Of a DNA stretch of 64,000 nt, positions 28,044 through 36,459 are shown in pieces. The translations under genes were made by a program, and so were the position numbers. Numbering within the stretch: position 1 is the stretch's first letter; every line of letters begins with the position of its first letter. The DNA comes from Mastigocoleus testarum BC008 (lineage in GTDB: Bacteria; Cyanobacteriota; Cyanobacteriia; Cyanobacteriales; Nostocaceae): assembly GCF_001456025.1 (NCBI RefSeq), contig NZ_LMTZ01000094.1:62001-126000 (forward strand). Reading direction: 5' to 3'. The notes under the pieces were generated by a model that did not search any database, had not been told where the DNA came from, and saw only the letters and a list, made by a program, of their open reading frames with translations.

Positions 28044-28464
28044 GTGTTTTATTATCGGTTGCTATATTTTCTTTTTATACATAATCCGCAATGAAAGGCT
28101 GGAGAATAGCTATCAATATTTTCTTTGTCTTTTTCTCATAATCAAAAACTAAGACCGCAATAATACTATTACTTAAGTGTATTAAAAAAAAAACTTAATC
28201 TAGTGAAGTCAGCATTCGAGTTCAATATTTGTTCTTGTTAAAATTTGGCATTAGCAATTGGATACTTCAATTATTTGAAGTTATTTTGAAAAAATAAATT
28301 GCAAAAACCTCAAAATTATAGGTTTTGGAATTTAGCAATGTCCTGACCTTATCACCTAGTAGAACATATTTACTATCAATTAAATCCACAGGAAAGTACT
28401 AAAACTGATTTGGAAATTAATATAAAAAACTGTAATGACACCAGTGTAGAGAATATAAAAAGAT

Positions 28465-29664
28465 ATGTTAGCTAGTAAAGTAGAAAAAACTTTAAGAAAT
28501 TATCGAAAGCAAGCTGCTAAATTTACTAACTCCGACCCCAAACATTTATTTATATTTTTAGAAATTTTCCAGCGCGAAGGTGGTATTCAATCTTATGTTA
28601 AAGATATATTCAGGGCTTACACTAGTGTAAATACGGGGTATCATGCAGATGTATTTTTACTGCGAGATGATTCTACATGTCCCAATCCTTATAAATCTGA
28701 AAATTTAAAATTTTATTATTTTAACAGTCGATATCCTCAAATCGGAAGATTAAAAATCACTACGGCTTTACTTCAATATCTATTAAAACAACGACCTCAA
28801 CATGTTTTTTGCGGTCATATTAACTTAGCAGTATTAGTTCAAAGCCTTTGCCAGCCATTGAGTATTCCCTATACAGTTTTGACCTATGGTAAAGAAGTAT
28901 GGGAACCCCTCCCTAAACGATCGCAATCTGCTTTAGCAAGCGCTGCAAAAATTTGGACAATTAGTCGCTATAGTCGTGACAACATCTGTAGTGCAAATGA
29001 TATCGATCCGTCAAAAATACAAATGGTCCCTTGCGCAATTGATCCAGAAAAATTTACGCCCGGTGTCAAGGATCCAAAACTACTTGATAAATATGGTTTG
29101 CGCAATAACAAAGTATTAACTACTGTTGCGCGACTATGGTCTGGAGATATTTACAAAGGTGTGGATGTCACCATTAGAGCTTTACCCCGGATATTAAAAG
29201 TATTTCCAGAAGTAAAATATTTAGTCATTGGTCGTGGTGACGATCAAGAAAGACTAGCTAAGCTAGCTCAAGATTTGGGTGTTGCAGATCGAGTGGTATT
29301 TGCAGGTTTTGTTCCCACAGAAGAATTAATAGAGCATTATCGACTCGCAGATGCTTATGTTATGCCTTCCCAAGAAGGTTTTGGTATTGTTTATCTGGAA
29401 GCAATGGCTTGTGGAATACCGGTAATTTCTGGCGATGCCGATGGTTCTGCCGATCCATTGCAAAATGGTAGACTGGGATGGCAAGTCCCCCATCGCGACC
29501 CTAATGCAGTTGCTGCAGCTTGTATAGAACTTTTACAAGGAAAGGATCGACGCTCTCAAGGTCAATGGTTACGGGAAGAAGCGATCGCAAATTTTGGTAT
29601 TACTGCTTTTCAAAAGCATCTGCAATTGCAGCTTTTCCCTAAATCTTCAGTCGAAGTTAAGTAA
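28465..29664 (+). CDS. glycosyltransferase family 4 protein
   Basis: This is a 399-residue GT-B glycosyltransferase. The N-terminal domain begins at about residue 27 with HLFIFLEIFQREGGIQSYV, the usual acceptor-side GG loop. The C-terminal domain contains LTTVARLW near 210, KGVDVTIRALPRIL, the VVFAGFVPTEEL region and the nucleotide-sugar motif EGFGIVYLEAMACGIPV (E-x7-E) near 300-318. It transfers a sugar to a lipid- or polysaccharide-type acceptor at the cytoplasmic face of the membrane. No other polysaccharide genes are adjacent, so its pathway is unclear. Confidence 0.92.
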   Translation: MLASKVEKTLRNYRKQAAKFTNSDPKHLFIFLEIFQREGGIQSYVKDIFRAYTSVNTGYHADVFLLRDDSTCPNPYKSENLKFYYFNSRYPQIGRLKITTALLQYLLKQRPQHVFCGHINLAVLVQSLCQPLSIPYTVLTYGKEVWEPLPKRSQSALASAAKIWTISRYSRDNICSANDIDPSKIQMVPCAIDPEKFTPGVKDPKLLDKYGLRNNKVLTTVARLWSGDIYKGVDVTIRALPRILKVFPEVKYLVIGRGDDQERLAKLAQDLGVADRVVFAGFVPTEELIEHYRLADAYVMPSQEGFGIVYLEAMACGIPVISGDADGSADPLQNGRLGWQVPHRDPNAVAAACIELLQGKDRRSQGQWLREEAIANFGITAFQKHLQLQLFPKSSVEVK

Positions 29665-29826
29665 ATATTTATTATCTGGTTATAAGGCAAATTACTTAGA
29701 TATTCTGATTTTCTTACAATTTGAGATGATTAAAAATCATCAAAAAATGTACTGACGGCGAGGAAATGGTTATGACTAACCCATAAAATCGTTATCCTAG
29801 AAGGAGAACAGAAAGATACTTAAAAA

Positions 29827-30195
29827 ATGAGCTTTAAAACCTCACAGTTGAATTTTCAGAGCATCCGACCCTGGGTGACTCTTCTAGTCATTATTTGGTT
29901 ACTGAGTGCTTTGGGCTTAGGTTGGTTAGTAAATTCTTTGTTGATTTTATTTGGATTTTTATTGCTAGCACCCGTCCTGGCTTTTTTTGGCTTGCGTTGG
30001 TGGTTACAACGCAGTTTAGTAACCGACAATTGTCCTGTTTGTTCCTACGAATTGACTAGCTTAAAGCAAACAGAGCTACAATGTCCCAACTGTGGCGAAC
30101 AACTTGTTGTAGAAGAAGGACATTTTCAGCGTTTAACGCCGGAAGGTACCATTGATGTCAAAGCAGTAGAAGTTTCTACCCCATCCGAAGAATGA
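29827..30195 (+). CDS. small membrane protein with zinc-ribbon
   Basis: This is a 122-residue protein with two hydrophobic spans (about 17-37 and 38-58), then a four-cysteine zinc ribbon CPVC..(16 residues)..CPNC at about 69-91, and an acidic Thr/Glu-rich tail. Cyanobacterial genomes have many such uncharacterised proteins. ATG 29827 has AAGGAGA (29801-29807) well upstream. The function is unknown. Confidence 0.8.
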   Translation: MSFKTSQLNFQSIRPWVTLLVIIWLLSALGLGWLVNSLLILFGFLLLAPVLAFFGLRWWLQRSLVTDNCPVCSYELTSLKQTELQCPNCGEQLVVEEGHFQRLTPEGTIDVKAVEVSTPSEE

Positions 30196-30202
30196 ACAGT
30201 CG

Positions 30203-30242
30203 TGAATGATGAGAAAGCTTAGTAAGATCTATTCATCATTCA
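30203..30242. terminator. hairpin between convergent genes
   Basis: TGAATGATGA (30203-30212) and TCATCATTCA (30233-30242) pair perfectly around a 20-base loop between two convergent small genes. It is a likely bidirectional transcription end. Confidence 0.5.
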
Positions 30243-30246
30243 TGCT

Positions 30247-30687
30247 TTATCGCTTGGGTGTTTTTTGTTGCGAGATTGATAGTGTATAGCTATACTCTCC
30301 TTGAGATATATCGCCGACGTGAAGCGAGTACCGACCAGGATTCCAGTAACCAGATATTTCTGGCTTATCCCCAGAATAATTATCTGCTAATACGCAGAAG
30401 CGCCCTCCAGGACCTTCAATTAATAGAGTTGGTTTTCCTGTGCCTTCAACTGTAAATCGTAAGTAAGGTAGCGATTCTGCGATTTGAATAATTTGATTGG
30501 GTTTTGCAGTAATGAAACCACAGTTACTATTCCGGTCGCCACCTGATTTACCATTGACAACTAATGGGTCTGGTTTCAGTTGAGAATCAAGTCTGATAAC
30601 TTGTGCACTTGATGAATTTCTACTGATAAGATTTAAAATAGTAGATATGACTGCGATTAAAACTGCTGAATGAACCGGTTTATTCAT
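30247..30687 (-). CDS. secreted protein with PPC-like beta domain
   Basis: This is a 146-residue protein. An N-terminal hydrophobic segment (about 7-22) then a Ser/Ala-rich cleavage region (SSSAQ) indicates export. The mature part is a single beta domain: L..D..V.G.SGG..NSNCGFI..KPNQ..QI...LPYLRF.VEG.GKPTLLIEGPGG.FCVLAD, followed by PEISGYWNPGRYSLHVGD. Motifs of this kind are widespread in cyanobacterial exported proteins and resemble pre-peptidase C-terminal (PPC) domains. No catalytic residues were identified. Confidence 0.72.
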   Translation of the reverse strand: MNKPVHSAVLIAVISTILNLISRNSSSAQVIRLDSQLKPDPLVVNGKSGGDRNSNCGFITAKPNQIIQIAESLPYLRFTVEGTGKPTLLIEGPGGRFCVLADNYSGDKPEISGYWNPGRYSLHVGDISQGEYSYTLSISQQKTPKR

Positions 30688-31060
30688 GTTTTCATACTTT
30701 TAAATTTATTCGAATAGATTTATTTGAATAGGTTTGATAGAAGGATGTCTGGATGAGTAATCATAATTTGCAGACGAGATGAATAATTTGTAGTTCCAAA
30801 AAAGAATGTATAAAGTTTTATCTTTTTGGGAAAATAACTGGGAAAATAGGTATAGCAAATTTGAAATATAAATAATAGCAGTATTTTGATATTTCGATCG
30901 TATAGAACGAAAAATAATTGTAAAAATAACCAACTTTTCAAGACAAAGTTGTATATAAAACAAATAGTTTAAATAAAATCGCACAAACTATTACTATTAA
31001 TTGTGGTCAGAATCCTGGTATTTGATGTCACAAATGTTTTATGTGAGGTGACTGGTATTA
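30688..31060. other. 373-bp spacer
   Basis: AT-rich divergent spacer. Reverse-strand open frames here have extreme Phe/Ile/Tyr composition and are not genes. Nothing else was recognised. Confidence 0.4.
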
Positions 31061-31396
31061 ATGAATTCCAAACATGAAAACGATTTACAGTATCGCTTAG
31101 AAAAACTAGAAGCGGAAGTTAATTCTTCTTCAATCAACCCTTCCCCATTGCCAAAAATAGTTTCAACTGATTCTTCAGATCATAGATCGCCCGTGAAAAA
31201 ATTCTTTGTTTGGTTTGGTTCTCTATCCAGAATCAAGAAAATAGGAGTTGTAAGTGTTTTAGTGGTATTTGGTTTTGCAATCTTAGAAGCAGCTTTAAAG
31301 TTAGTAGCTTCTGCAATCGCCTTTACGCTATTGGCGGTGCTAGCATACCTAGGATACAAATTTATTGTGCCGAACAATATTGAACGTAGGCAATAA
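31061..31396 (+). CDS. small membrane protein upstream of the RDD gene
   Basis: This is a 111-residue protein that I cannot name. N-terminal coiled region (DLQYRLEKLEAEV) resembles short self-association helices; a basic segment (SPVKKFFVWFGSLSRIKK) precedes one long or two short hydrophobic spans at about 65-103. It ends 33 bp before the RDD-pentapeptide gene and is probably its operon partner. Confidence 0.65.
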   Translation: MNSKHENDLQYRLEKLEAEVNSSSINPSPLPKIVSTDSSDHRSPVKKFFVWFGSLSRIKKIGVVSVLVVFGFAILEAALKLVASAIAFTLLAVLAYLGYKFIVPNNIERRQ

Positions 31397-31429
31397 CACA
31401 TCAAGATATTATTGAAAGGGAATCGTTTG

Positions 31430-33592
31430 ATGGCAACTCCAGCTACAAGGAGAACTGGTAATCGTTCAAGTCACGGAATTGAGCAGGACAGTATAGGTAC
31501 TTTCCCCCTAAAAACAAGACGTTTTTTGGCTTGGACGGCAGAAATTACCATAGTAGTTGTCAGTGGGTTAATACCTTTTGGTATTGGTGCGTACATCAAT
31601 GCTAAAAGTGATATGAATCGAGTACCACTCAATCCTCCAGTGACGATCGCGCGCAGAGAAGTAGCACGTCCATTGGCTCTTCCTGTGAGTCTGGGTGTTA
31701 CTAATGTCGCTTGGGGGACAAATGTTTTATGGACCTTAAGTTTAATCGCGCCTGTGGTTGTTTCTGGTTGGCAATTATATTTATTAGCCAAAACTGGTAG
31801 CACTACTCCGAAGCGCTGGTTTGCTGTCAAGGTCGTCAAACAAGATGGTGGCATCCCAGGTTTTCAAGCTGTATTTATGCGAGAATGTATTGGTAAATGG
31901 TGTTTACCGGTATCTGTTGCTTACTTATTGTGGCGAAACAGCTTGCTTTTCCCGAACCTAGGTGTTTTTACAATTTTGGTAAGTGTAATGATACTGGGGG
32001 AAAGTAGTGGCTTTCCTTGGCGCAAACAACGACAACGGGCACTACATGACAACATTGCAGGAACATATACTATAGACGCGCATCAATCCTTCACACCTGG
32101 GCTGCTAGATGATGACACTACTACTAAGTCTCAGTTGTTGGAAGAAGATGAAGAAGCAGCAATCGAGTCAATTGTGATTACACCAGAACCGAGAAAAAAA
32201 ATTAGCCTCTGGCGACGGATGCGGCAAAATCCAAGCTTGACCTTATTTTTAGTGTCACTTATAAGTATATCTGCCGTATTAACAACACTTATATTAACTC
32301 AAGTTTATATCCAAGCTCAAAAAAATCGTCGCGCACATCTCAATGTTAATGCACGCCAGTTAGATATATTAAGAGAAAAATTAAACCCAGAATCAAATAC
32401 TTCTTTAAGAGAACGCCAGCAGGCAATTTTAGCGCTGGGAAGTCTTAATGACCAACAAGCAACTAAATATTTAGTTAACTTACTGATTGAAGAAAACGAA
32501 CCTATATTACTAAATAATATTAAACGTTCTCTGGAATTAATTGGACCGAAAGCCATACCCCACTTATTGCGCCAAAATCGATCTCTTGTTAAAGAATTAG
32601 ATTCAGCAAATGGCGATAATTCGAACGTTCAAGAATCGCCAACAGTTAGCTTACACAATAACCAACAGGCTATTAATAGAATTTTAGCCGTTTATAACGG
32701 TCAAACAAATGGAATCGATTTAAATCGGGTTAATTTAGGTCAAAGTGGTTCGGGGAAAACTTCCTTCTTTAATCTTGTTTTAGATCGAGCCGATCTATGG
32801 GGAATCAACTTTAAATATGCAAATTTAAATCAAGCTAGTTTCCGAGGTAGTCGTTTTCGCGGTCCTGGGGAAGATCGTCGTTGGAATACTTTTGATGATT
32901 GGATAGCTAATTTTAGCGAAGCTGAATTGACAAAAGCAGATTTTAGTAATGCTAACCTCAGTCGCGTATTAATGAATCGTGCGGATCTTAGTCGTGCGAA
33001 TCTCCAAGGGGCTAATTTATCTAGTGCTCGTTTGGTAGAAGCAAACCTGAGCAGTGCAAGATTACCAGGAGCAGACTTAAGACGTGCAGTGCTAGAAAAT
33101 GCCAGTCTTACTGGGGCGGATTTAGGAGATGCAAAACTCAACGATGCGGATTTATTTTCAGCGCGTTTGGGTAGAGTAATTGCAACGGGAGCAAACTTTT
33201 CCTTCGCCAATTTAACAAAAACAGATTGGCAAGGGGCAGATTTATCATCCACAGATTTCCAGGGAGCAAATCTCAGTAATGCTAATCTAAGCGCAACTCG
33301 TTTAACTACTGCAAGATTACGAAACGTTAATTTACAAAATGCCAATTTGCGCAATGCTAATTTGCAGAATGCGGACTTGCGAGGAGCAAATCTAGTAGGA
33401 GCAGATTTTCAAGGAGCTATTTTGTACCCCCAGAGGCAAAATCCATCTGATGATTTTGTTCAAACACCGGTTACGGGTTCTGAATCAGCAGTTGTTAAGG
33501 GAGTTGACTTTAGTCAAGTGAAAAATAGTTTGAGTTCCAGACAATTGGCTTATATTTGTACCCAAGGTGGTCTTCATCCCCGGTGTCCGTAG
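31430..33592 (+). CDS. RDD-domain / HEAT / pentapeptide-repeat membrane protein
   Basis: This is a protein of about 720 residues. The N-terminal half has an RDD-type membrane domain (RRFLAWTAEI in place of the usual Arg-Asp-Asp start, then spans near 30-50, 100-125 and 165-190). Another span at about 265-288 follows a basic stretch. Residues about 315-380 look HEAT-like (QAILALGSL...IKRSLELIG). From about 425 to 670 there are some 35 pentapeptide repeats A(D/N)Lxx forming a right-handed quadrilateral helix. The start is ATG 31430 with AAAGGGA before it; the TTG at 31412 is rejected. The stop codon lies inside a dispersed repeat at 33583-33603. The function is unknown; a membrane protein carrying a pentapeptide rod is inference. 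Confidence 0.8.
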   Translation: MATPATRRTGNRSSHGIEQDSIGTFPLKTRRFLAWTAEITIVVVSGLIPFGIGAYINAKSDMNRVPLNPPVTIARREVARPLALPVSLGVTNVAWGTNVLWTLSLIAPVVVSGWQLYLLAKTGSTTPKRWFAVKVVKQDGGIPGFQAVFMRECIGKWCLPVSVAYLLWRNSLLFPNLGVFTILVSVMILGESSGFPWRKQRQRALHDNIAGTYTIDAHQSFTPGLLDDDTTTKSQLLEEDEEAAIESIVITPEPRKKISLWRRMRQNPSLTLFLVSLISISAVLTTLILTQVYIQAQKNRRAHLNVNARQLDILREKLNPESNTSLRERQQAILALGSLNDQQATKYLVNLLIEENEPILLNNIKRSLELIGPKAIPHLLRQNRSLVKELDSANGDNSNVQESPTVSLHNNQQAINRILAVYNGQTNGIDLNRVNLGQSGSGKTSFFNLVLDRADLWGINFKYANLNQASFRGSRFRGPGEDRRWNTFDDWIANFSEAELTKADFSNANLSRVLMNRADLSRANLQGANLSSARLVEANLSSARLPGADLRRAVLENASLTGADLGDAKLNDADLFSARLGRVIATGANFSFANLTKTDWQGADLSSTDFQGANLSNANLSATRLTTARLRNVNLQNANLRNANLQNADLRGANLVGADFQGAILYPQRQNPSDDFVQTPVTGSESAVVKGVDFSQVKNSLSSRQLAYICTQGGLHPRCP

Positions 33593-33603
33593 GACATAAG
33601 TCA
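33583..33603 (+). repeat. dispersed palindromic motif, copy A
   Basis: GTGTCCGTAGGACATAAGTC with central palindrome TGTCC-GTA-GGACA. Related copies lie at 33764-33784 and 60763-60783. This copy overlaps the last codons and the stop of the RDD-pentapeptide gene. Confidence 0.65.
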
Positions 33604-33666
33604 AAATTTAAAAGTCAAAAGTTATATCATGTCCGCTTAATTACTTACGAAAAAATATGTTTGTTT

Positions 33667-33718
33667 GTAGTAGCGCTTTAGCGTCATAGTAAATATATTG
33701 GCGCTAAAGCGCTACTAC
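33667..33718. repeat. 17-bp perfect inverted repeat (hairpin)
   Basis: GTAGTAGCGCTTTAGCG (33667-33683) and CGCTAAAGCGCTACTAC (33702-33718) form a perfect 17-bp stem with an 18-base AT-rich loop, between two convergent genes. It is a dispersed cyanobacterial repeat type that may double as a transcription stop. Confidence 0.75.
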
Positions 33719-33763
33719 GAACCTTATCGCAAGTGTTTTACCGGACACGATATTAAACGCAGT

Positions 33764-33784
33764 GTGTCCCTAGGACATAAGTCA
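33764..33784 (+). repeat. dispersed palindromic motif, copy B
   Basis: GTGTCCCTAGGACATAAGTC: differs at one central base from copy A. It is followed by ATTAGCG, as in the 60.7 kb region. Confidence 0.6.
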
Positions 33785-33859
33785 TTAGCGCCTAGCGCAG
33801 CAAGCAGTAAGGACGGACCACCGTACCTAACTCAGGTAAAATTTTGACTTTTGCTGTGT

Positions 33860-36157
33860 TCACTTTACATGAATTATGGGAGTTAAATTTTCCGGGATTC
33901 CGGCTATGGCGATCGCATTACATCCGAGTTTGTAAGCAAAATCAATTGATTCTCCAGCGCCTAAGGCGCTATAGAAACCCACTGCAAATTCAATTGCGGC
34001 TTGATCTCCAACAGCTTGATTCATTCCAATTACGTAGGGAATATGTTGGGAAATTGCTGTTGCTTGTACTTCGGAATAACAAGCATTAAGAATCACGCAT
34101 TCAACTTTCTGGTTAGATTTTGGGCTAAATAACTCGAATAATCCTGCCAGTGCTGCTGTAGATACGTACTGTAATTGTCCAGTTTGGTTTTGAAATGCTA
34201 AACCATCATCGCCACCACCATGACCGCAAAAATGAACAATATGTGGTTTAAAGTCTAATAAAGCTTGGGAAATATCTCGAACTCCCACCGCCCAACGTTG
34301 TTGTAAATCAAATTTTTCTCGCTTTCTTGCTCTTTGCAAGCCAGCATCAATTTCTCGTACTTCTTCATCTAATCGTAAATGTGAGGTAGTTTTGGGATTG
34401 GCAGCTAATACTAAAATTGTTTTGATATCAGTAGCAGTAGAATGAGGATGACCTAATGCAGTTCCTATCATATTTTCAAAACTAGCAAGCTGTTTTTGTT
34501 GTAGTCCAATTTCTTTATCTTTTAGTTCAATTTCTTTATTTTTTTCTGATAGCTGATTTAAATAATGTTGTTTCTGCTCTGCTGGAGACAAAGTTTTAAG
34601 ATAATTATAAGTTTCAAAATATTGCTGGTTTAATTCAGATTTATCTGCTTCCGGTGCGACTTTGGCGCGGATTAAAAATTTGTCTGCTCCCCGTTTTTCC
34701 ATTGCTACGAGTTCTAAATCTGCATCGGGGTTCTTTTCTGCTAATTCTTTAAAAGAAATAGCTATCGCTCTGGGGTCAACACCTTGATTATGATAAAGGT
34801 CGAGGGTGTCAACTATTGGTTTAATAAAATCCCCAAATTCTCCATCCCCAAATACTTCTTCCCTGTTATCAGGTTTGCGCCAAGGTTCCGGGTTATCATC
34901 GGTGGGGAGACGCATATAAACGTACTCACACCTGACACCACGAAAATTTGTGTGAGTAGTAATATTCCAATCCTCAATATACGCCCCGGTAAGTGTAGCG
35001 CCTGTAAAATCCGTTGCGTTTAATTGGGTTTGGACTAGCTTTGCTCTCGATAAATCGCTATCCTGCAAATTAGCTTTACTTAAATCAGCACCGATCAAAC
35101 TAACATCTACTAAATCTGCTCCTTGCAGGTTAATTCCTCGCAAGTTTTGACGCTCGAAATTTTTCTGACGTCCATTTCCCGTAATTAGTACCTGACGGAG
35201 TTGAGGATACTTCAAATAAGTGTTACCTGGACGCGCATAGTCAAGTTTTTTAACATTTCTTAAACAAGTACGAGTCAAAGTAGCATTTCTAAAATCAGTA
35301 TTTTTTAGTGTAGCGGAAGTAAAATTAGCATTAGTTAAATCGGCATTGCGAAAACTTGTACCCCCAAACGCCGCAAAAGCAATAGCAATATTACGGATAA
35401 AAGCATACTTTTCATCTCCTTTCATTGCTCGCCAACCAATGTAAGCACTAACTAGGGCTCCGGCGATAGCGACGGCTCCGGCTCCGGTGAGGGCGACGGC
35501 TCCGGTGAGGGCGAGGGTGAGGGCTCCGGTAAGGGCTCCGGTGAGGGCGACGGCGACGGCGATGACTCCGGCGACGGCGAGGGCTCCGGTGAGGGCGACG
35601 GCGACGGCGATGGCTCCGGCGACGGCGAGAGCGAGGGCGACGGCGAGGGCGACAGCTCCGGTTCCTACTCCGGCTCCGGCTCCGGTGAGGGCTCCCGCTC
35701 CGGCTCCGGTGAGGGCGACGGCGAGGGCTCCGGCGAGGGCGACGGCGAGGGCGACGGTTCCCGCTCCGGCTCCGGCTCCGGTGAGGGCTCCCGCTCCGAA
35801 AGCAAATTGTATTCCTCGGCGAACTGCAGCGACAAAGAAGATTATTGTTATTATTATCGTAAGCCAGCTAATTACTTGATTCTCTAAACTTTTATTATTA
35901 AACATGAATGATGCCAAGAAACCATTAAAGGCAAATAAAAATCCCGACAGACCTGCGAGCAATAACGAAACAAGCACCAAGAAAATCGCTTGACGTTTTT
36001 GTAACCCAGCCTTAGCGTGGCTAAAGTTTGCACCTTTTAAAACGGCATTGGTAAAGTTTGCGCCGCGAATATCTGCATGGCTAAAATCAGCGTTCGTCAG
36101 GTTTTGTCCTTTAAATGATTTTCCCCGTAGATTTCGACCAGAGTAATCTAAAGACAT
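33860..36157 (-). CDS. pentapeptide-membrane-CHAT protein (caspase-like)
   Basis: This is a 765-residue protein of unusual build: a short pentapeptide block (1-50), hydrophobic spans at about 57-80 and 93-112, then about 120 residues of Ala/Gly/Val/Leu/Thr low complexity (ALTGAGAG, ALAVALA motifs; 118-238). A second pentapeptide block lies at about 262-400, an alpha/beta segment with coiled tail at about 420-560, and a C-terminal CHAT domain at about 575-765. The CHAT dyad is intact: H646 in HFCGHGGG and C693 in VILNACYSE. CHAT domains are caspase-like proteases found in conflict and programmed-death systems. The low-complexity part may form extra membrane helices. Its partner or substrate is unknown. 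Confidence 0.82.
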   Translation of the reverse strand: MSLDYSGRNLRGKSFKGQNLTNADFSHADIRGANFTNAVLKGANFSHAKAGLQKRQAIFLVLVSLLLAGLSGFLFAFNGFLASFMFNNKSLENQVISWLTIIITIIFFVAAVRRGIQFAFGAGALTGAGAGAGTVALAVALAGALAVALTGAGAGALTGAGAGVGTGAVALAVALALAVAGAIAVAVALTGALAVAGVIAVAVALTGALTGALTLALTGAVALTGAGAVAIAGALVSAYIGWRAMKGDEKYAFIRNIAIAFAAFGGTSFRNADLTNANFTSATLKNTDFRNATLTRTCLRNVKKLDYARPGNTYLKYPQLRQVLITGNGRQKNFERQNLRGINLQGADLVDVSLIGADLSKANLQDSDLSRAKLVQTQLNATDFTGATLTGAYIEDWNITTHTNFRGVRCEYVYMRLPTDDNPEPWRKPDNREEVFGDGEFGDFIKPIVDTLDLYHNQGVDPRAIAISFKELAEKNPDADLELVAMEKRGADKFLIRAKVAPEADKSELNQQYFETYNYLKTLSPAEQKQHYLNQLSEKNKEIELKDKEIGLQQKQLASFENMIGTALGHPHSTATDIKTILVLAANPKTTSHLRLDEEVREIDAGLQRARKREKFDLQQRWAVGVRDISQALLDFKPHIVHFCGHGGGDDGLAFQNQTGQLQYVSTAALAGLFELFSPKSNQKVECVILNACYSEVQATAISQHIPYVIGMNQAVGDQAAIEFAVGFYSALGAGESIDFAYKLGCNAIAIAGIPENLTPIIHVK
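35445..35806. repeat. GC-rich hexanucleotide coding microsatellite
   Basis: This tract of about 360 bp is built on the plus strand from GGCTCC, GGTGAG, GGCGAC, GGCGAG and GGCGAT hexamers. It is far richer in GC than its surroundings. On the minus strand it encodes the Ala/Gly/Val/Leu repeats of the CHAT protein; the antisense frame is also open but is a by-product. Lengths in multiples of six keep the frame, so copy number could vary. Confidence 0.9.
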
Positions 36158-36459
36158 AAAAGCAAAATTTTTAAAATTTAAATAATTATTATTTAAATAA
36201 TAATGTGAGTTGCTGGTTATAAATACACTCGGTTTTTAATTTTTTCCCCAACTTATTCAAAGTTTCCCTAATTGATTTAGATGCACAGTGGTCTGTCCCA
36301 TTGGTTTTGAAGGATATACGTCTAATCCGCCAGATTTTCCATGTAGGGTTGACATTGGGAATGTTATTTAACCTACTATTTATCTATCTCAAATAACTTG
36401 CTTTCGGCACTCACACAATGGTAGCTTCAAAGACTATTGTAGGAGATGAACGGAATTGA
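36158..36459. other. 302-bp divergent spacer
   Basis: AT-rich upstream region of the CHAT gene (minus) and the FAD oxidoreductase (plus). It contains AGGAGATG at 36440-36447, a likely ribosome-binding site for the downstream gene. No other features were recognised. Confidence 0.4.

Larger units (their letters stand above)
27550..28464. other. 915-bp intergenic region with repeat elements
   Basis: No gene was seen. It carries a dispersed-repeat copy at 27718-27754 and a MITE-like element at 27834-28043 (both listed separately). The remainder is AT-rich leader sequence before the glycosyltransferase gene. Confidence 0.5.

Noticed and set aside
30706-30984. Minus-strand ORFs rich in Phe/Ile/Tyr
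   Set aside because: AT-rich spacer with no ribosome-binding site or homology; composition not protein-like.
35487-35879. Plus-strand ORF of 130 residues, Arg/Ala/Pro/Thr-rich
   Set aside because: It is the antisense reading of the hexanucleotide tract that encodes part of the CHAT protein; composition is an artefact of the repeat.
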